Shown in pieces: positions 1 to 11,500 of a stretch of 64,000 nt of DNA. Under the pieces are notes generated by a model. The model was not told the DNA's origin. It worked only from the letters and a program-made list of their open reading frames with translations, and did no database searches. The translations under genes were made by a program, and so were the position numbers. The stretch comes from Paguma larvata (Eukaryota > Chordata > Mammalia > Carnivora > Viverridae): contig CM057842.1 of the NCBI GenBank assembly GCA_030068075.1, forward strand, positions 44,788,659-44,852,658. The letters are read 5' to 3'. Each line of letters starts with the position of its first letter. Position 1 is the stretch's first letter.

Positions 1-40
1 CATCGTACAGCACTTTTAAACTAGAAAATGTTTCCTGGGC

Positions 41-164
41 ACACCTGGCTGGCTCAGTCAGTAGAGCATATGACTCTTGATTTTAGGGTCATGAGTTCAA
101 GCCTCATGTTGGGTATAGAGATTACTCAAAATCTTTAAAAAAAAAAAAAAATGGAAAGAAGAAA
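41..164 (+). mobile_element. CAN-SINE, short form, with perfect 18-bp target duplication
   Basis: A tRNA-derived head (cacctggctggctcagtcag, then a box-B-like gagttcaagcctc) runs into an A-tail at 136-150. The 18-bp direct repeat agaaaatgtttcctgggc lies at 23-40 and 165-182, a perfect target-site duplication. The element lacks the CT-rich 3' half of longer felid SINEs. Confidence 0.9.
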
Positions 165-1406
165 AGAAAATGTTTCCTGGGCCCTACCCATTCCTCACCC
201 AGTCCCATGCTTGGCGTCTGACAGAGGGGCCAGGAGGCCTTTAGGAGAGCAGCTTGCATGTCTTCTTTGGAGGGGATCTCAGAAGATTAAGGGTGCACTT
301 GTAGCTGGTGCCAGTGTGTTCTTCATTCAAGCTTCTCCAGCTCAAGCGTCATGAGAAGCCTTGAACATCCGTACAACACGACGCTTGGGTGAACAGAGAA
401 TAAAGATAGCAAAGATAAGGTAGACATAGACCCTATCCACTTTGTCCTCTTGTATTTTCAGCTCTCATGCTCACAGGGGTAGTCTGTGATTCCTGCTTCA
501 AGGGGTAATCCTGAATTCATGTATCCAGACTTCCACAGTAGTTACTAAAACTGTGACTTCACTCTGATCACTGTATGTGTCTACCAAGACTGGTCAGGTA
601 TATTCATTCCCACAATTTGGGGAGCCTATGAAAACATGTAAATACTTCATAGGCACTCCAGGAGGTTTGGGACCCGACAGAAGGGTTTTCACCGTTTCTG
701 GTGAGGAGAGATACCTGTGATCTCTCTTTATGAGATCGCTCTTGTTTTCAGACAAGCACAGGAGGAAGGCCTGGGCCCCAAGAGATGGGAGATCTCCCTT
801 CCCTTCCGCTTCTGCCCCCCATTGGCTGTGTGTCCCTGATCAGATGACTTCACTGCTCCCAGAGCCCCACCTAGAAAGTGGGGACTGAAGACTGATTGAT
901 GCATTGGTTGTGGAGTGCTCATGTCATCATTCTTCGATTTATGTTGTATCGTAGCTAATGCCTCCTCTTATTTAGTCCGCCTTTGTTTCAGTAAAGCTTA
1001 AACACAGCTATAGTTGTCAACTGAAAGATTTTAATTGGCTTCAGACCTATCTGCTGGTAAGAGAGAAATTGAAAACAGTAACTGGATTAAACATGATACG
1101 CATGTTTAGGGAGGGGAGAAACACACTCGTTAGAAGTGCAATTAAAATGAAATACATTTTTCCCTCTAATTAGCTTATTTCTCTTCTAATAAATCTGCAG
1201 GAAGAAAATTTCTGCTTTATTCATGAAGCTGCTTTCCCCTTTCCTGAAAGTATCACAGAATCACCTGCGCTTCAGTACATCTATAGCTAGGGCTCAGAAA
1301 GTCAAGTCTGTCCAAGGCTGCTGTTGCTTAGTAATTTCCTCTGTAAATCTTAAGATACTCAATTCTTACGCCCTCCTGAAGCCCTCTTCCCTGCTCCTCT
1401 CGCAGA

Positions 1407-1440
1407 ACACACACATGCACACACACACACATACACGCAC
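1407..1440 (+). repeat. CA microsatellite, interrupted
   Basis: The run is about 34 bp of AC repeats with tg and ta interruptions. Confidence 0.9.
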
Positions 1441-2093
1441 AGCCCCTTCGATGCGTTCACATCCTTTCTTGCCCGTGCCTCTCTGACACCTTCCCCTGAA
1501 GTTCCCAGCCCCAGTGAAGTGAAAACTCTGGGCTAAGAAAAAAAGAAGATCGTGAAAGAGGAAACAGAGGCCCGGTTACATATGCTGACATTTTCCTGCT
1601 TGGGGTTTTCCCTCATGGTTATCACACCCATCCAAAGAGAGCTGGGGAATTCTGTTGCTGTGTATACATGGGAGTCCAGGTCCCCCGGCACAGCCCAGAC
1701 ACAAAGGCTAGGAAAGAGGGTTACCAAACGATGCCCTGGGGTTCAGTAATTTAGACTGACCTGCCTACATGGGAACATGGCACCCTGTCTCTTTATTGTG
1801 ATGTAGCAGGTATATCAACCCAGGCAACTTTTACCTGTAATAAGTAGAAAACATGCTACAAAGTTCAGAGAGGGGTTCATCAGTGTGTGAGCTGTGATTC
1901 CTTCCTGTGTGAACCTCTCATGTGATGGGCACAGGCAACACGGGCATCTTTTTAAGTGGCTGTAATTGAGCCATGGTATGCCATGGAAGTATGGGAAAGG
2001 CAGCCTTCTGAGAAAAGATGGGATCTGAACAGCATCTGAGAGGACAGACAGGACTTGGATAAACACAATCCTGAGAGTCTGGGGAGAAGGAAG

Positions 2094-2582
2094 ATGTATT
2101 CATTTCCTATTGCAACTATAACAAATTACCACAGACTTGGAGGCGTACCACAACATACATTTACTCTTGTACAGTTCCGGGGGCCAGAAATGTACAAAGG
2201 TTCTCATCTGGCTAAAAATCAAGTGTTGGCCCAACTGCCTGCCTTCTAGAGGCTCTAGCTTTTTCCAGCTTCTAGGGGCTTCTCGCGTTGTTTGGCTCTT
2301 GGCCTCTTCCTCCATCTGCAAAGCCAGCCGTGTCCAGGAGAGCCTTACTCACACTGCAGGACCCTGCGTCTGACACTCCCACATCCTTTCTTCGCTTTTA
2401 AGGATGTTTGTGATTATGTTCAGCCTACCGGATGATTCAGGATAATTTCCCCATCTCCAGATCCTCAACTGTATCACATCTGTGAAGTCCCTTTTCCCAC
2501 GAAAGTTAACATATTCAGTGATTCCAAAAATTAGGATGTGGACATCCTTGGGGTGGGGGGCTGCTGTTATTTTCCCATGACA
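2094..2582 (-). mobile_element. MLT1-like solitary LTR relic (ERVL-MaLR), antisense
   Basis: The + strand begins gtattcatttcctattgcaa and continues with taacaaattaccacagactt, a pattern I recognise as the reverse of MLT1-type LTRs; it also has the later phrases tcacatctgtgaagtccctt and aggatgtggacatccttgg. It is a non-coding old retroviral LTR with no open reading frame of interest. Confidence 0.7.
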
Positions 2583-2589
2583 CAAGGTA

Positions 2590-3330
2590 CGTTAGTTGCA
2601 TTATATTGCGGTATAATACATTACCTCAAAACTTAGTGACCTAGGACCAACTGGGTGGCTCAGTTGATTAAACATACAACTTCGGCCTAGGTCATGATCT
2701 CTTGGTTTGTGTTCAAGCTGCACACCAGGCCCTGTGCTGATAGCTCAGCTTTGGATTCTGCGTCTTCCTCTCTCTCTGCCCCTCCGCTGCTTGCGTTGTC
2801 TCTCTCTCTTAAAACTGAATAAACACTAAAAAATTAAAAAGAAAAAACAAAAACAAAAAAGTAGCTTAAAACATAAATATTTATTTCCTCACAGTTTGTC
2901 AGGGTCTGGAGTTTGGGAGTGGCTCAACTGGGTGGTTCTGACTCAGGGATTTTCTTGAGGTTGCAGTCAAATTGGCAGCCAGGCCCTTGTCATCTGAAGG
3001 TTTGATGGACCTAATGGACCCACTTGTCTGCTCACTCACGCGGCTGTTGGTAGGAGGCCTCACTTCTCCACGTGGGCCTCTCTTTAGGACTTCTTGAGTT
3101 CTACACAAAATGGTGGTTGGTTTCCTTTGAGCACATGACTGAGGGGAGAGAGAGAGAGGAGGAAACTCCAGAGCCTTTTATGACCTAGTCTCAGGAAACA
3201 CACCCATCCCTTTTGTACTCCTAGAAGTGGTGACTAAGTCCAGCCCACACGCAAGGGGAAGGGGTTTAAGCTGCACCCCTTGTAGAGGAGAGCATCAAAG
3301 ACTTTGTGGACATATTTTTGAATCGGCACG
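2590..3330 (-). mobile_element. Second LTR-like relic, split by a SINE
   Basis: Phrases such as acattacctcaaaacttagtg, ttatttcctcacagtttgtc, cctcacttctccacgtgggc, agtccagcccacacgcaagg and aagactttgtggacatattt match an ancient LTR-type interspersed repeat whose family name I am not sure of. A SINE (2643-2860) interrupts it. It is non-coding. Confidence 0.5.
2643..2860 (+). mobile_element. CAN-SINE inserted in an LTR-like relic
   Basis: The head aactgggtggctcagttg, core gtgctgatagctcag, CT-rich block and A-rich tail identify a felid-type tRNA SINE. It interrupts an older repeat: the phrase aaaacttagtg stops at 2638 and resumes as gcttaaaac at 2863. Confidence 0.85.
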
Positions 3331-3789
3331 GGGACAGTGCACAGAGGCTCAGGGTGCTGCATGCATTCAGGGAGCCACCATTAGACCAGGATGTAAAGGT
3401 GGCCCATCTGGGGAAGAGAAGCAGGAGAAGAAAGAGTCTGGAAAGTTAGATGGGGTCACAGTTTCATGCGTCATTGTAAATAGAAGACAGTGCATGTCAA
3501 GGTTGATCTCTAAGTATCTTTCTGCACCTGGATAGATACTCAGTTGATCTGAAGGACTGAACATTCATCATTCAGAATGATACTACAATTCAAGTATGTT
3601 AGCTTTATAAATACATGATTTATTTGTGAACTATATGCCATAGTCGAGGCTCATTACAATTAAAGCATCCTTCAGTGGCTGCTCTTGTATTTGATACTGA
3701 GAGCCCCCCTTGAAGAGAGATTTGGCTTACGTAGAACATTATTGAGCTTTGCCACCTCCTGTTTTTCTTTTACTTCATACAAGCTTTTT

Positions 3790-3960
3790 ATATATATGCT
3801 AATGTGGAGAGGACACGATAAGTTCCCATGTACCTACCACTCAGCTTCAACCTTACCAACCCTTTGCCATCCTTGCCACCCGTTTCTTCTGGAGTTTACA
3901 TATCCAGAACAGAAGTGGGCTTCAGTCCCAGAAGAAACATCAGTAGCTATTATTTTGAGA
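3790..3960. mobile_element. Possible L1M fragment
   Basis: The phrases catgtacctaccactcagct and ccttgccacccgtttc resemble an old L1 3' region that recurs at 8090-8150. The assignment is from memory of consensus phrases. Confidence 0.35.
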
Positions 3961-4139
3961 GTAGATGATTTCTCATCTTAAATTTGTTTTCCCAATTCGC
4001 TTAAAAAAGAAAAGCTAATCGTTACTGGAGGTTGACCGAATCCTGGTCAGCCCCTCTTCTGAATGTTGACATGAGCCACTTCTTTCCGTGTCACTAGCCC
4101 CAAAGGGTCACTGACTTGGGTGATGATATCTCCTCCATC

Positions 4140-4230
4140 ACTTCCACCCCATGCTGGGCCTCAGTTTCACTCATTTGTAAAATGAGAGATTTTAAAACTA
4201 GACGGTGCTTGTTTAGCACCATCTCTAGAT
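4140..4230 (+). repeat. MIR fragment
   Basis: The phrase gggcctcagtttcactcatt followed by tgtaaaatgagag is the MIR core in sense orientation. Confidence 0.6.
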
Positions 4231-5379
4231 GGTGGAAACATTTCCTATTTCCAAGTACAAACATGAAATGAGCAATTATTAAATTACCCAGGGCTCTGTT
4301 TAATTGTGGCATAACTTTATTTTGGAGAGAAGCTTTCAAAGAGTTGGCTGCTGCTCTAGGCATCATTATAGGGCCATTGAATTTGTCATTGGCTGCTGTC
4401 CTAAAGTTAAATGATGACTTCATTGGGAAAGAGAAATACACCATAGAGACCCATTCTCCCCGACTCCATATTTCTTTGGAGGGAGATAATGTTGAATGAG
4501 TCTGTCTTGTGGAAACTCTGCTTCTGGCATGAAGACTGAAATTACTCCTTCCACATCTATATTTGAGCATCACCTTAAGCATAAGGCACTACTGGAAAAG
4601 AATTCAGGGGAAAAGGAAGCACAACTACTCACGATGTGGCCAAAGGCCTGATCCAACACTGAGTGTGCCCATTCAGTGTGATAAAGCCTGTATAAGATGG
4701 CACCTATATGGAAAGTGTCTCTCGCCTATTAGTGATGGCTTTGGTACCACATCCTCTCTCCATGCTAGCTTTTGGGAATGGGAGCTCCGCTGCTCACTCC
4801 CCGGTCAGCACCTCCCTGCCCCAGGCGTGATCATCAGACTTCAGGAAAATGGCAGATGGCTCAATGTCAGGAAAATGATCTGTGAGTTAGTGGAGGATTT
4901 TGAGCAAGAACGGAGTGTGGAAATGGTAGCCACCCTAGCCTGGAGCCCTGGGCCAACTCTGAATGCCATGTATCCCTCCAACAGGAGCCCCACACTTCTC
5001 AAAGGCTGATTAAGATTTCAGTGATTGATGGAGGATTCAGTGCATGAACTCTGGACAACCCCAGATTCCATAACTGGTGGTGTCGACTGGAGCATGCAGG
5101 GTTTTTTTTAGATGTTCCAACTTTTCTCCTTTCCTTCGTTTCCTTGTCCCCAAATACATCTTCTGTTCCAGTAAGTACTCCAAACAGAAATAAACCAATC
5201 TGATGTCGTTGCGAGCCTATGAGTCAACGTCAAAACAAATGATCATTTTTTTTTTTTTACTGTTGTGGTAAAAACTAGGAACAAAAGTGGACTTGTGGGG
5301 CAGAGCGGGAGGAAGGGCCAAGTGGGATGCCCAGCTTTCTGGCTTGGAATCTTACATGGTCGGGTCTTTGTCTTCACAG

Positions 5380-5502
5380 CCCAGCCCGTTCTGTACTGGT
5401 GTGCCCGCAACATGTCTTTCTGGAGCAGCATTTCATTCAACCTGGCTGTCCTGATGAACCTGCTTGTGGCGTTTTTCTACCCATTTAAAGGAGTCCGAGG
5501 AG
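5380..5502 (+). CDS. ITPR1: ITPR1 exon: first transmembrane segment (S1)
   Basis: The acceptor tcttcacag ends at 5379. The first two bases complete an Ala codon begun in an upstream exon, and the frame then reads [16 protein letters not shown], followed by a hydrophobic stretch ([16 protein letters not shown]) and GVRG. The hydrophobic stretch is membrane helix S1. The exon ends in phase 1 at 5502. The donor reads gag|gtaccc, which matches the consensus GT but is poor at positions +3 to +6. If the intron were retained, the frame would stop at 5580-5582, shortly after S1. Confidence 0.95.
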
Positions 5503-8500
5503 GTACCCATATTTTTTGTTTCAAAGAAACTACTAGCAGCAGCAGGAAGGTTATGACTTGCATCTTAAATATGATCCCCTGAAGTACTAGTGCAATATTA
5601 TGGGATCTCAGTTACCCATTTTCAGACAAGATGAGATTGCAGCTTTTACCACAGATTTAGTTTTAAATCTCACTTAAAACAATATATATTTTGTGTCCAC
5701 CAGGAAAGAAAGAGAAGAAACTGTACACTCTGGAACCTGTAAGAAGTAGTCTCAGTCAGCCTCCTTGTTATATGTATTGGGAAACTGTTGTCTCAGAGAA
5801 GTAGAGAGATTTAGCCAAAGCTGCACAGTTAGCTAGCGGCAGAGCCAGTCCTAGAACATAGACATTGTGCTGTTCAGTCCGGTAGATTATTTTCCTCATA
5901 CCATATTTAAAGAATTAATTTCAGACTAAAGAATTTGTAAGGCATGTCTGGAATTTTTTTTTCTTTTTCTTCTTCTTTTTTTTTCTTTTTTTCTTTTTTT
6001 TTTTTTTTTTGGCAAGGGGCTTGAGGAGTCAGGACTTGAATGACTAAAGACTGCCCCTCCTTGGATAGTTAGGCTTTTAAGAGCTGCATGGCATCATTCA
6101 CGCAGTAAAACATGTCCATGATCTTTATGGATGTCCTCCCCACCTTCTCTCCCCTTCCCGTCCCCTGCCATGTGCATTCTACATATTTCTCTGAGAACAG
6201 GCAAACAAGTCAGGAGGGCCATTTTTCTCCTTGTGGCTCCTGCATTTGCTTGACAGCATTTTAGAGTTATTCACACTTGTGGGGTTCTGGGCCCCAGCAG
6301 AAGCCCCTCTCCTGTTATCCATCCATGGCCCCTTTTCTCATACCTCATAGAGCCTCTAGAGAAGTCTCCTTCTCAGCTACATTTTTCATCAGACCTACCT
6401 GGCAGATGATCTCACCTACATAATGTAACAACTGACCAGTAGGCACCTTTTGTGAAACAGGGAATAAAGAGCCCAAAAGTAAGACACCAAAACAGTATAG
6501 CAGTTCCAGGCTTAGCTCTTGAGTCTAATAATGCAGACCTGTGTACATCATGAGACAATATGTCTATACTTACAGTCTATTTAAGGTCCATTGTGAAAGT
6601 GATGACTTGTTCTGTGATGCTTAGGTATCCAACATACCAATTTGAGGAGTTAGCTTTTCTGCTTGGCCTTCAGTTATATTGAAATCTTTGTTTGAGTGAT
6701 TTTTTCCCCCAAAAGCACTATGTAAACACAAGCCTGGGGGCTGTTTTCCTTTGAAATGCCATGTCAGGGATCATAAGTGTCCCTTTGTGAAAAGACTCTG
6801 CAGGTCCACAGGGCTGCGAGGTTTTGTCTGAGGGGGCATGTGCCCAGCTAGGCTGCCGGTCAGCAGAGGTAAGGGCATGAAATAGAGTGACAGAACCTAG
6901 CCCTCTTTCCATCTCAGGGAAGTCATCATGCTCATCATAACTGATTCTTCAACCATTACTTTGGATGTGTTTTCCTTTATTCCCCATTTCTTTAAAAATA
7001 CTTAAAATCAATTTTTACTACACACCTTGAGAATTTTCTTCACTGGCCATTTGTGGAAACATTCAGGACCTTGTCTGAGGAAAGGCACTTCACAGCCCCT
7101 CTCCCTTTCTGTGACAAGCCTTGTCCAGGGGAATACTTGATTTACAAAGTCCAGAATCACTGTTCCAGGCCTGGCTCTGCCACTCATTCACCACGTGACC
7201 CTGGGCAGGCAGCTTCAGTTAGCCTTCCTTATCCTCTCTATTAAAAGGTACATAAATTGACCCAGTAGTTATGAAACTGGTATGGATTGGGAACTTCCTG
7301 TGTAGTTCAGGGAAAAATAGTGGTTGACACAGACAGGATCTCTGGGACATCCTGTGTCTCACCCATACAAGTTCAAGATCCTGTGATGAGATGTTTGTTA
7401 AAGGTCCTTCCAGCTCTACAGTGGTGATCTGGCTGATCTGTAGTAGTTCAGACTTTCTGTTGTGGCAGTGTGGGCCTTATAAACTTCATGTGGATGGATT
7501 AAACGGAAAGCATAAATAGCTCTCCCAAGAAAGAAGGAGAATGATCTGACCTCAGGAAGCCTTTTCCGTTACAGTGACTGAGCTCACCTCAAACACATCA
7601 ATTCACTCTCAGAGAGATTTATTTTTCTCTTTTGTAAGACATGTTGGGGGCACTTCTATACTCACTGCTAACCATCTTCAAGAGGAGAGCTGTATAATCA
7701 GTGCCTCGAAATAAGATAGGGTTGGTTACCTGAAAGTATTTCTTTGAGATTGCTCTTTGTTCATTTTGAACCCTAAAACCAGGATTTCCACAATGTCCCA
7801 GTTGAATGTCCTCCTTTTTAAAAATGCTAATAGGGCTTTGTGGCTTATTAGGCCTCTGGCTGACAAGAATACTGGTGGCCTTAAAAGCTCCTTTTCAAAA
7901 GTATCCTTTTCCCCCTTTATTTCAGAACTGATGAGTCACACAGCCTTTGGAAAGCATGAAACCTGGGCAGATTCACATTCTTTACTGAACTTGTGAGCAT
8001 GCTACGATGATCAAAGCAAATATAGTCCTGCCTTTTAAACTTTGTCATTTTTGAAATTTTCAAGTAGATATACAAATAATAACAGTTAATACATTGCCAT
8101 GTATCCGTTAACCCAGCTTTAACAACTACCAACATTTTGTCAATCTTGTTTCATCTTTTCTCCAACTGTATTTTGAAAGATTTTAAAGAAGTCTAGACAT
8201 CTTGTTGTTTTGCCCATAAATATTTCAGTGTGCATCTCTAACTTCTAAGAATATTTCAAAATATGTATAATTACCATAACATTATCATATCTAACAGAAC
8301 TAACAGTAAATCATGTAATAGCCTGTCCATATTCATGTTTCTCCAATTGTCTTAAAGATGTCTTTCTATAATTGGTTTTTTAAAATCTAGCATGTTTTAA
8401 CACTGCTTTTATAGTTGGGAGACAACAGGTTTTTTTGGCCCCTTCAGGATTTGGGTACATCCACTATACTGGTCCCATTTATTATGCTGAGATCTTGTGG

Positions 8501-11500
8501 CAGTTTAAGATGGTGATTTTTTTTTAATTAAAAAAATTTTTTTAATGTTTATTTATTTTTGAGAGACAAAAAGACAGAGTGTGAACAGGAGAGGGGCAGA
8601 GAGAGAGGGAGACACAGAATCCAAAGCAGGCTCCAGGCTCTGAGCTGTCAGCAGAGAGCCTGATGTGGGGCTCAAAACTCACAGACTGCAAGATCATGAT
8701 CTGAGCCGAGGTCAGACACTTAACCCACTGAGCCACCCAGGCAACCCAGATGGTGATTAGACACTTAAAAAAAATGAAAATCAGTACACAGACAGGGAGA
8801 AAATATGTGTACTGATATTTCATATTTTCACATATCCAGAATACATAAAGAACTCTTACAATTCAGTAATAAAAAGACTACTCAGTTAAAACATTGGGCA
8901 AAAGATTTGATCAGATATTTCACAAAAGAATGTTAAAAAAATTTTTTTTAAAGTGAGGGGCTGCCTTGGTGGCTCAGTTGGTCGAGCGTCCGACTTTGAC
9001 TCAGGTCATGACCTCACTGTTTATGTGTTCAGGCCCCGCATTGGGCTCTGTGCTGACAGCTCAGAGCCTGGAGCCTGCTTCAGATTCTGTGTCTCCCTCT
9101 CTCTCTGCCCCCTCCCTCACTCATGCTCTGTCTCTCAAAAATAAATAAATTAAAAAAAAAAGTTTTTTAAAGATATTCAACATCAGTAGTTATCAGAGAC
9201 ATGCAAATGAAAACTACAATGACATATCACTAGAAATATACTAGAATGGCTATGATTGAAAATACCGAAAAAATAGATAGATACATACATACATACATAC
9301 ATACATACGTACATAGAAAATACTGACTCTACAAAGTGCTGGTGCCAACGTAGAGCAAGTGGAACCCCTACTTACTACTGAATGGTGCATTCACCCTGGA
9401 AAACGATATGGTTGTATCTTAGAAACTTAAACATATCCTTAGGATCCAAATACCTATTTCCATGTATTTGCCCAAAAGAAATGAAAACATACTCATTCCA
9501 AGATTTGTACATGAATGCTCCCAGTAACATTATTTATAATAACACAAGCTGGAGACAACAAATATCCATTAATTACTGAGTGGATAAGTAAATTGTGGTA
9601 TATCCATATTATGGAATATTACACCAATAGTAAGAACAAAATACTTACACACAAAATAACCCGACTGAATCTTAAAAGTTTGTTAAGTGAAAGAATTAAA
9701 AAGACTACCTACTAATATTATTATGTTTCCTTTTTTATGAAATTCTTGAGAATGCAAAGCTCTAGTGATAGAAAGCAGGTCAGTGGCTGTGTTGGGGTGG
9801 AGATGGGCAACTGCAGAGAGCACAAGGAAACCCTGTAAGGTCATAGAAATGTTGATATGATGATTTATTGAACTGTTGGCAGTTACTTGTGGTTCTATGA
9901 CCATATAAACTGCTGGAATTCATCACATGATAAGCTTAAAATCAGTGGGTTTTATGTATTTTTTTTTAATTGCCAATTAAGGACCATCAATTTCAGAGGC
10001 TTACAGACTCCCGCCATTTGCTCTGTCACCTTAGGCAAGACATGTAATGCAAGACTCAGTTTCCTCCAGGGTAAAGTGAAGATAATTGTTAAGCTGGATG
10101 GGAGGATCACATAAATGATGAATTTAAGAGCTTACTGTGATATCTAACCATTGTTACATGCACGAGAAGTGACATATGCCTCAGTATCCGTGTCTTCCTG
10201 AATTTCCCAAAAGGTTCTGCCTCTCTGTGCCCATTTCTAATCAGATTTTCCTTTTGAAAGATATCAAAAGGGAAGAGAGAAGTGGTTGGGAGTGGGGGAA
10301 ACAGTTTCTAGAGAAAAAGTGTCTTGGCGGGCCTGGACAGAATGAACTAGGGCAGCCAGCAGGCTCGTGGAAGAGCTGTAACTCACAAGCGTGTCTCTTT
10401 CCTGGGTGGGGCTTCAATCCCAGCAGTTCTGGAGAAGTGAAACTCCTTTATATAAGTGGCCTTAATCATGTAGTGCTGCTTGTTTACATCTGAAGGAGAC
10501 TCAAAATGTGACAGCATTTGAAATAGGGTTTTATTTTTTTTAATGAGTGTTTTACAGAACTATATTTTTAGCCATGTTGGCTCATGTTATATAACTAAGC
10601 CGTCTCGTGGGACACTCTAAATAGAACTTGAAATAGCAAGAGATGACAAAAACTGGTATAAGCTCTTTGACTACAAGGATAATCTAATTGTAGGATGATG
10701 TTAATGATACGGAAGTTGCCTTCCTCCTTCCCGTGAAGAAATCTGATTCAGGCAGGGGACCTGCAATTTTCCTTTGCATACTTTTAATAGAAATTAGAAG
10801 TTTAGTTCATCTTCCTGAAGAGTGAAACATGATACATGTATGGGTTTTAGTGACGGAACAAATTCATCTCATGGGTGCCTCCTGGATGCCCAGTGCTTCC
10901 CTCAGGGAATTTGGAACCCAGTTGGGGGGCACTTAGGGTAGGGGTAGAGGGGAGAGAAAGACAGGTAACTTTACACCCAGAAAAATAGTGTTGTAAACGG
11001 ATGACCAGAGTGGGGACTGAGAACACAGAGAGGGAGGGGCACCTGGCATAGTGTTCTGCAGAGGAAGGCGGTGGGGAAGAGTCGATATCTCACTGAAGAC
11101 CTAAGATGAATAGGAAGGGGTAAGAAATTCCCAGGTAGAACGAACATAGGTCACGGCTTGCAGGTGAGAAGACGTGGGTGCGATGGGTTATGTCTGGGGC
11201 ACATAATTGGAGGTTAAGAGTTTGGAAAATAAGTCCTGTTTGTTAATTGAATAAAGTGTCATTAAGCCCATTTTGGTCTGTTGCCTGTTACTCGGTGCAA
11301 CGCTGGTCTCTGAGAGCCCCACCTTGTCTTTCCAGGAACACTGGAGCCACACTGGTCAGGACTGCTATGGACAGCCATGCTCATCTCTCTGGCCATTGTC
11401 ATTGCCCTCCCCAAGCCTCATGGCATCCGGGCCTTAATTGCTTCCACAATTCTCCGCTTGATATTTTCAGTTGGATTACAACCCACGTTGTTTCTTCTGG

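Larger units (their letters stand above)
1..5379 (+). other. ITPR1: ITPR1 intron (5' end outside the window)
   Basis: No exon was found here, so the intron upstream of the S1 exon exceeds 5.3 kb. It holds a short SINE (41-164), a CA repeat (1407-1440), an MLT1-like LTR (2094-2582), a second LTR-like relic (2590-3330) split by a SINE, a possible L1M fragment near 3790-3960, and a MIR (4140-4230). The stretches 183-1400, 1450-2090 and 4230-5379 look unique. The block 920-1210 contains homeodomain-like TAATTA cores, but I cannot judge its conservation. Confidence 0.75.
8790..9905 (+). mobile_element. L1M relic, sense orientation, interrupted by SINE and tetranucleotide repeat
   Basis: Sense L1 3'-region phrases are present: ttcaacatcagtagttatca, gagacatgcaaatgaaaact, ttgcccaaaagaaatgaaaa and tggtatatccatattatgga. 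The element is broken by a SINE (8954-9162) and an ATAC repeat (9273-9315), and has decayed beyond coding. Confidence 0.75.
5503..11335 (+). other. ITPR1: ITPR1 intron between S1 and S2 exons
   Basis: The 5.8-kb intron contains a MIR (-) at 5770-5895, a pyrimidine tract at 5950-6010, a MIR (+) near 7150-7260, L1M remnants (8040-8480 and 8790-9900) carrying two SINEs, a MIR near 10010-10130 and an L2-like relic at 10860-11230. The 6010-7150 and 7260-8040 stretches hold nothing I recognise. Confidence 0.8.

Noticed and set aside
41..164. tRNA gene
   Set aside because: The A/B-box-like sequence belongs to a SINE with an A-tail and target duplication; no complete cloverleaf is present.
4094..4582. 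162-codon open frame on the minus strand
   Set aside because: It overlaps a MIR, shows no domain or codon bias, has no visible promoter or splice partners, and lies in an ITPR1 intron.
8950..9148. Repeated 60-110-codon frames with 'AQVMIS...[12 protein letters not shown]' phrases, also at 12806, 50177, 56060 and 60675
   Set aside because: These are translations of the felid SINE, not a protein family.
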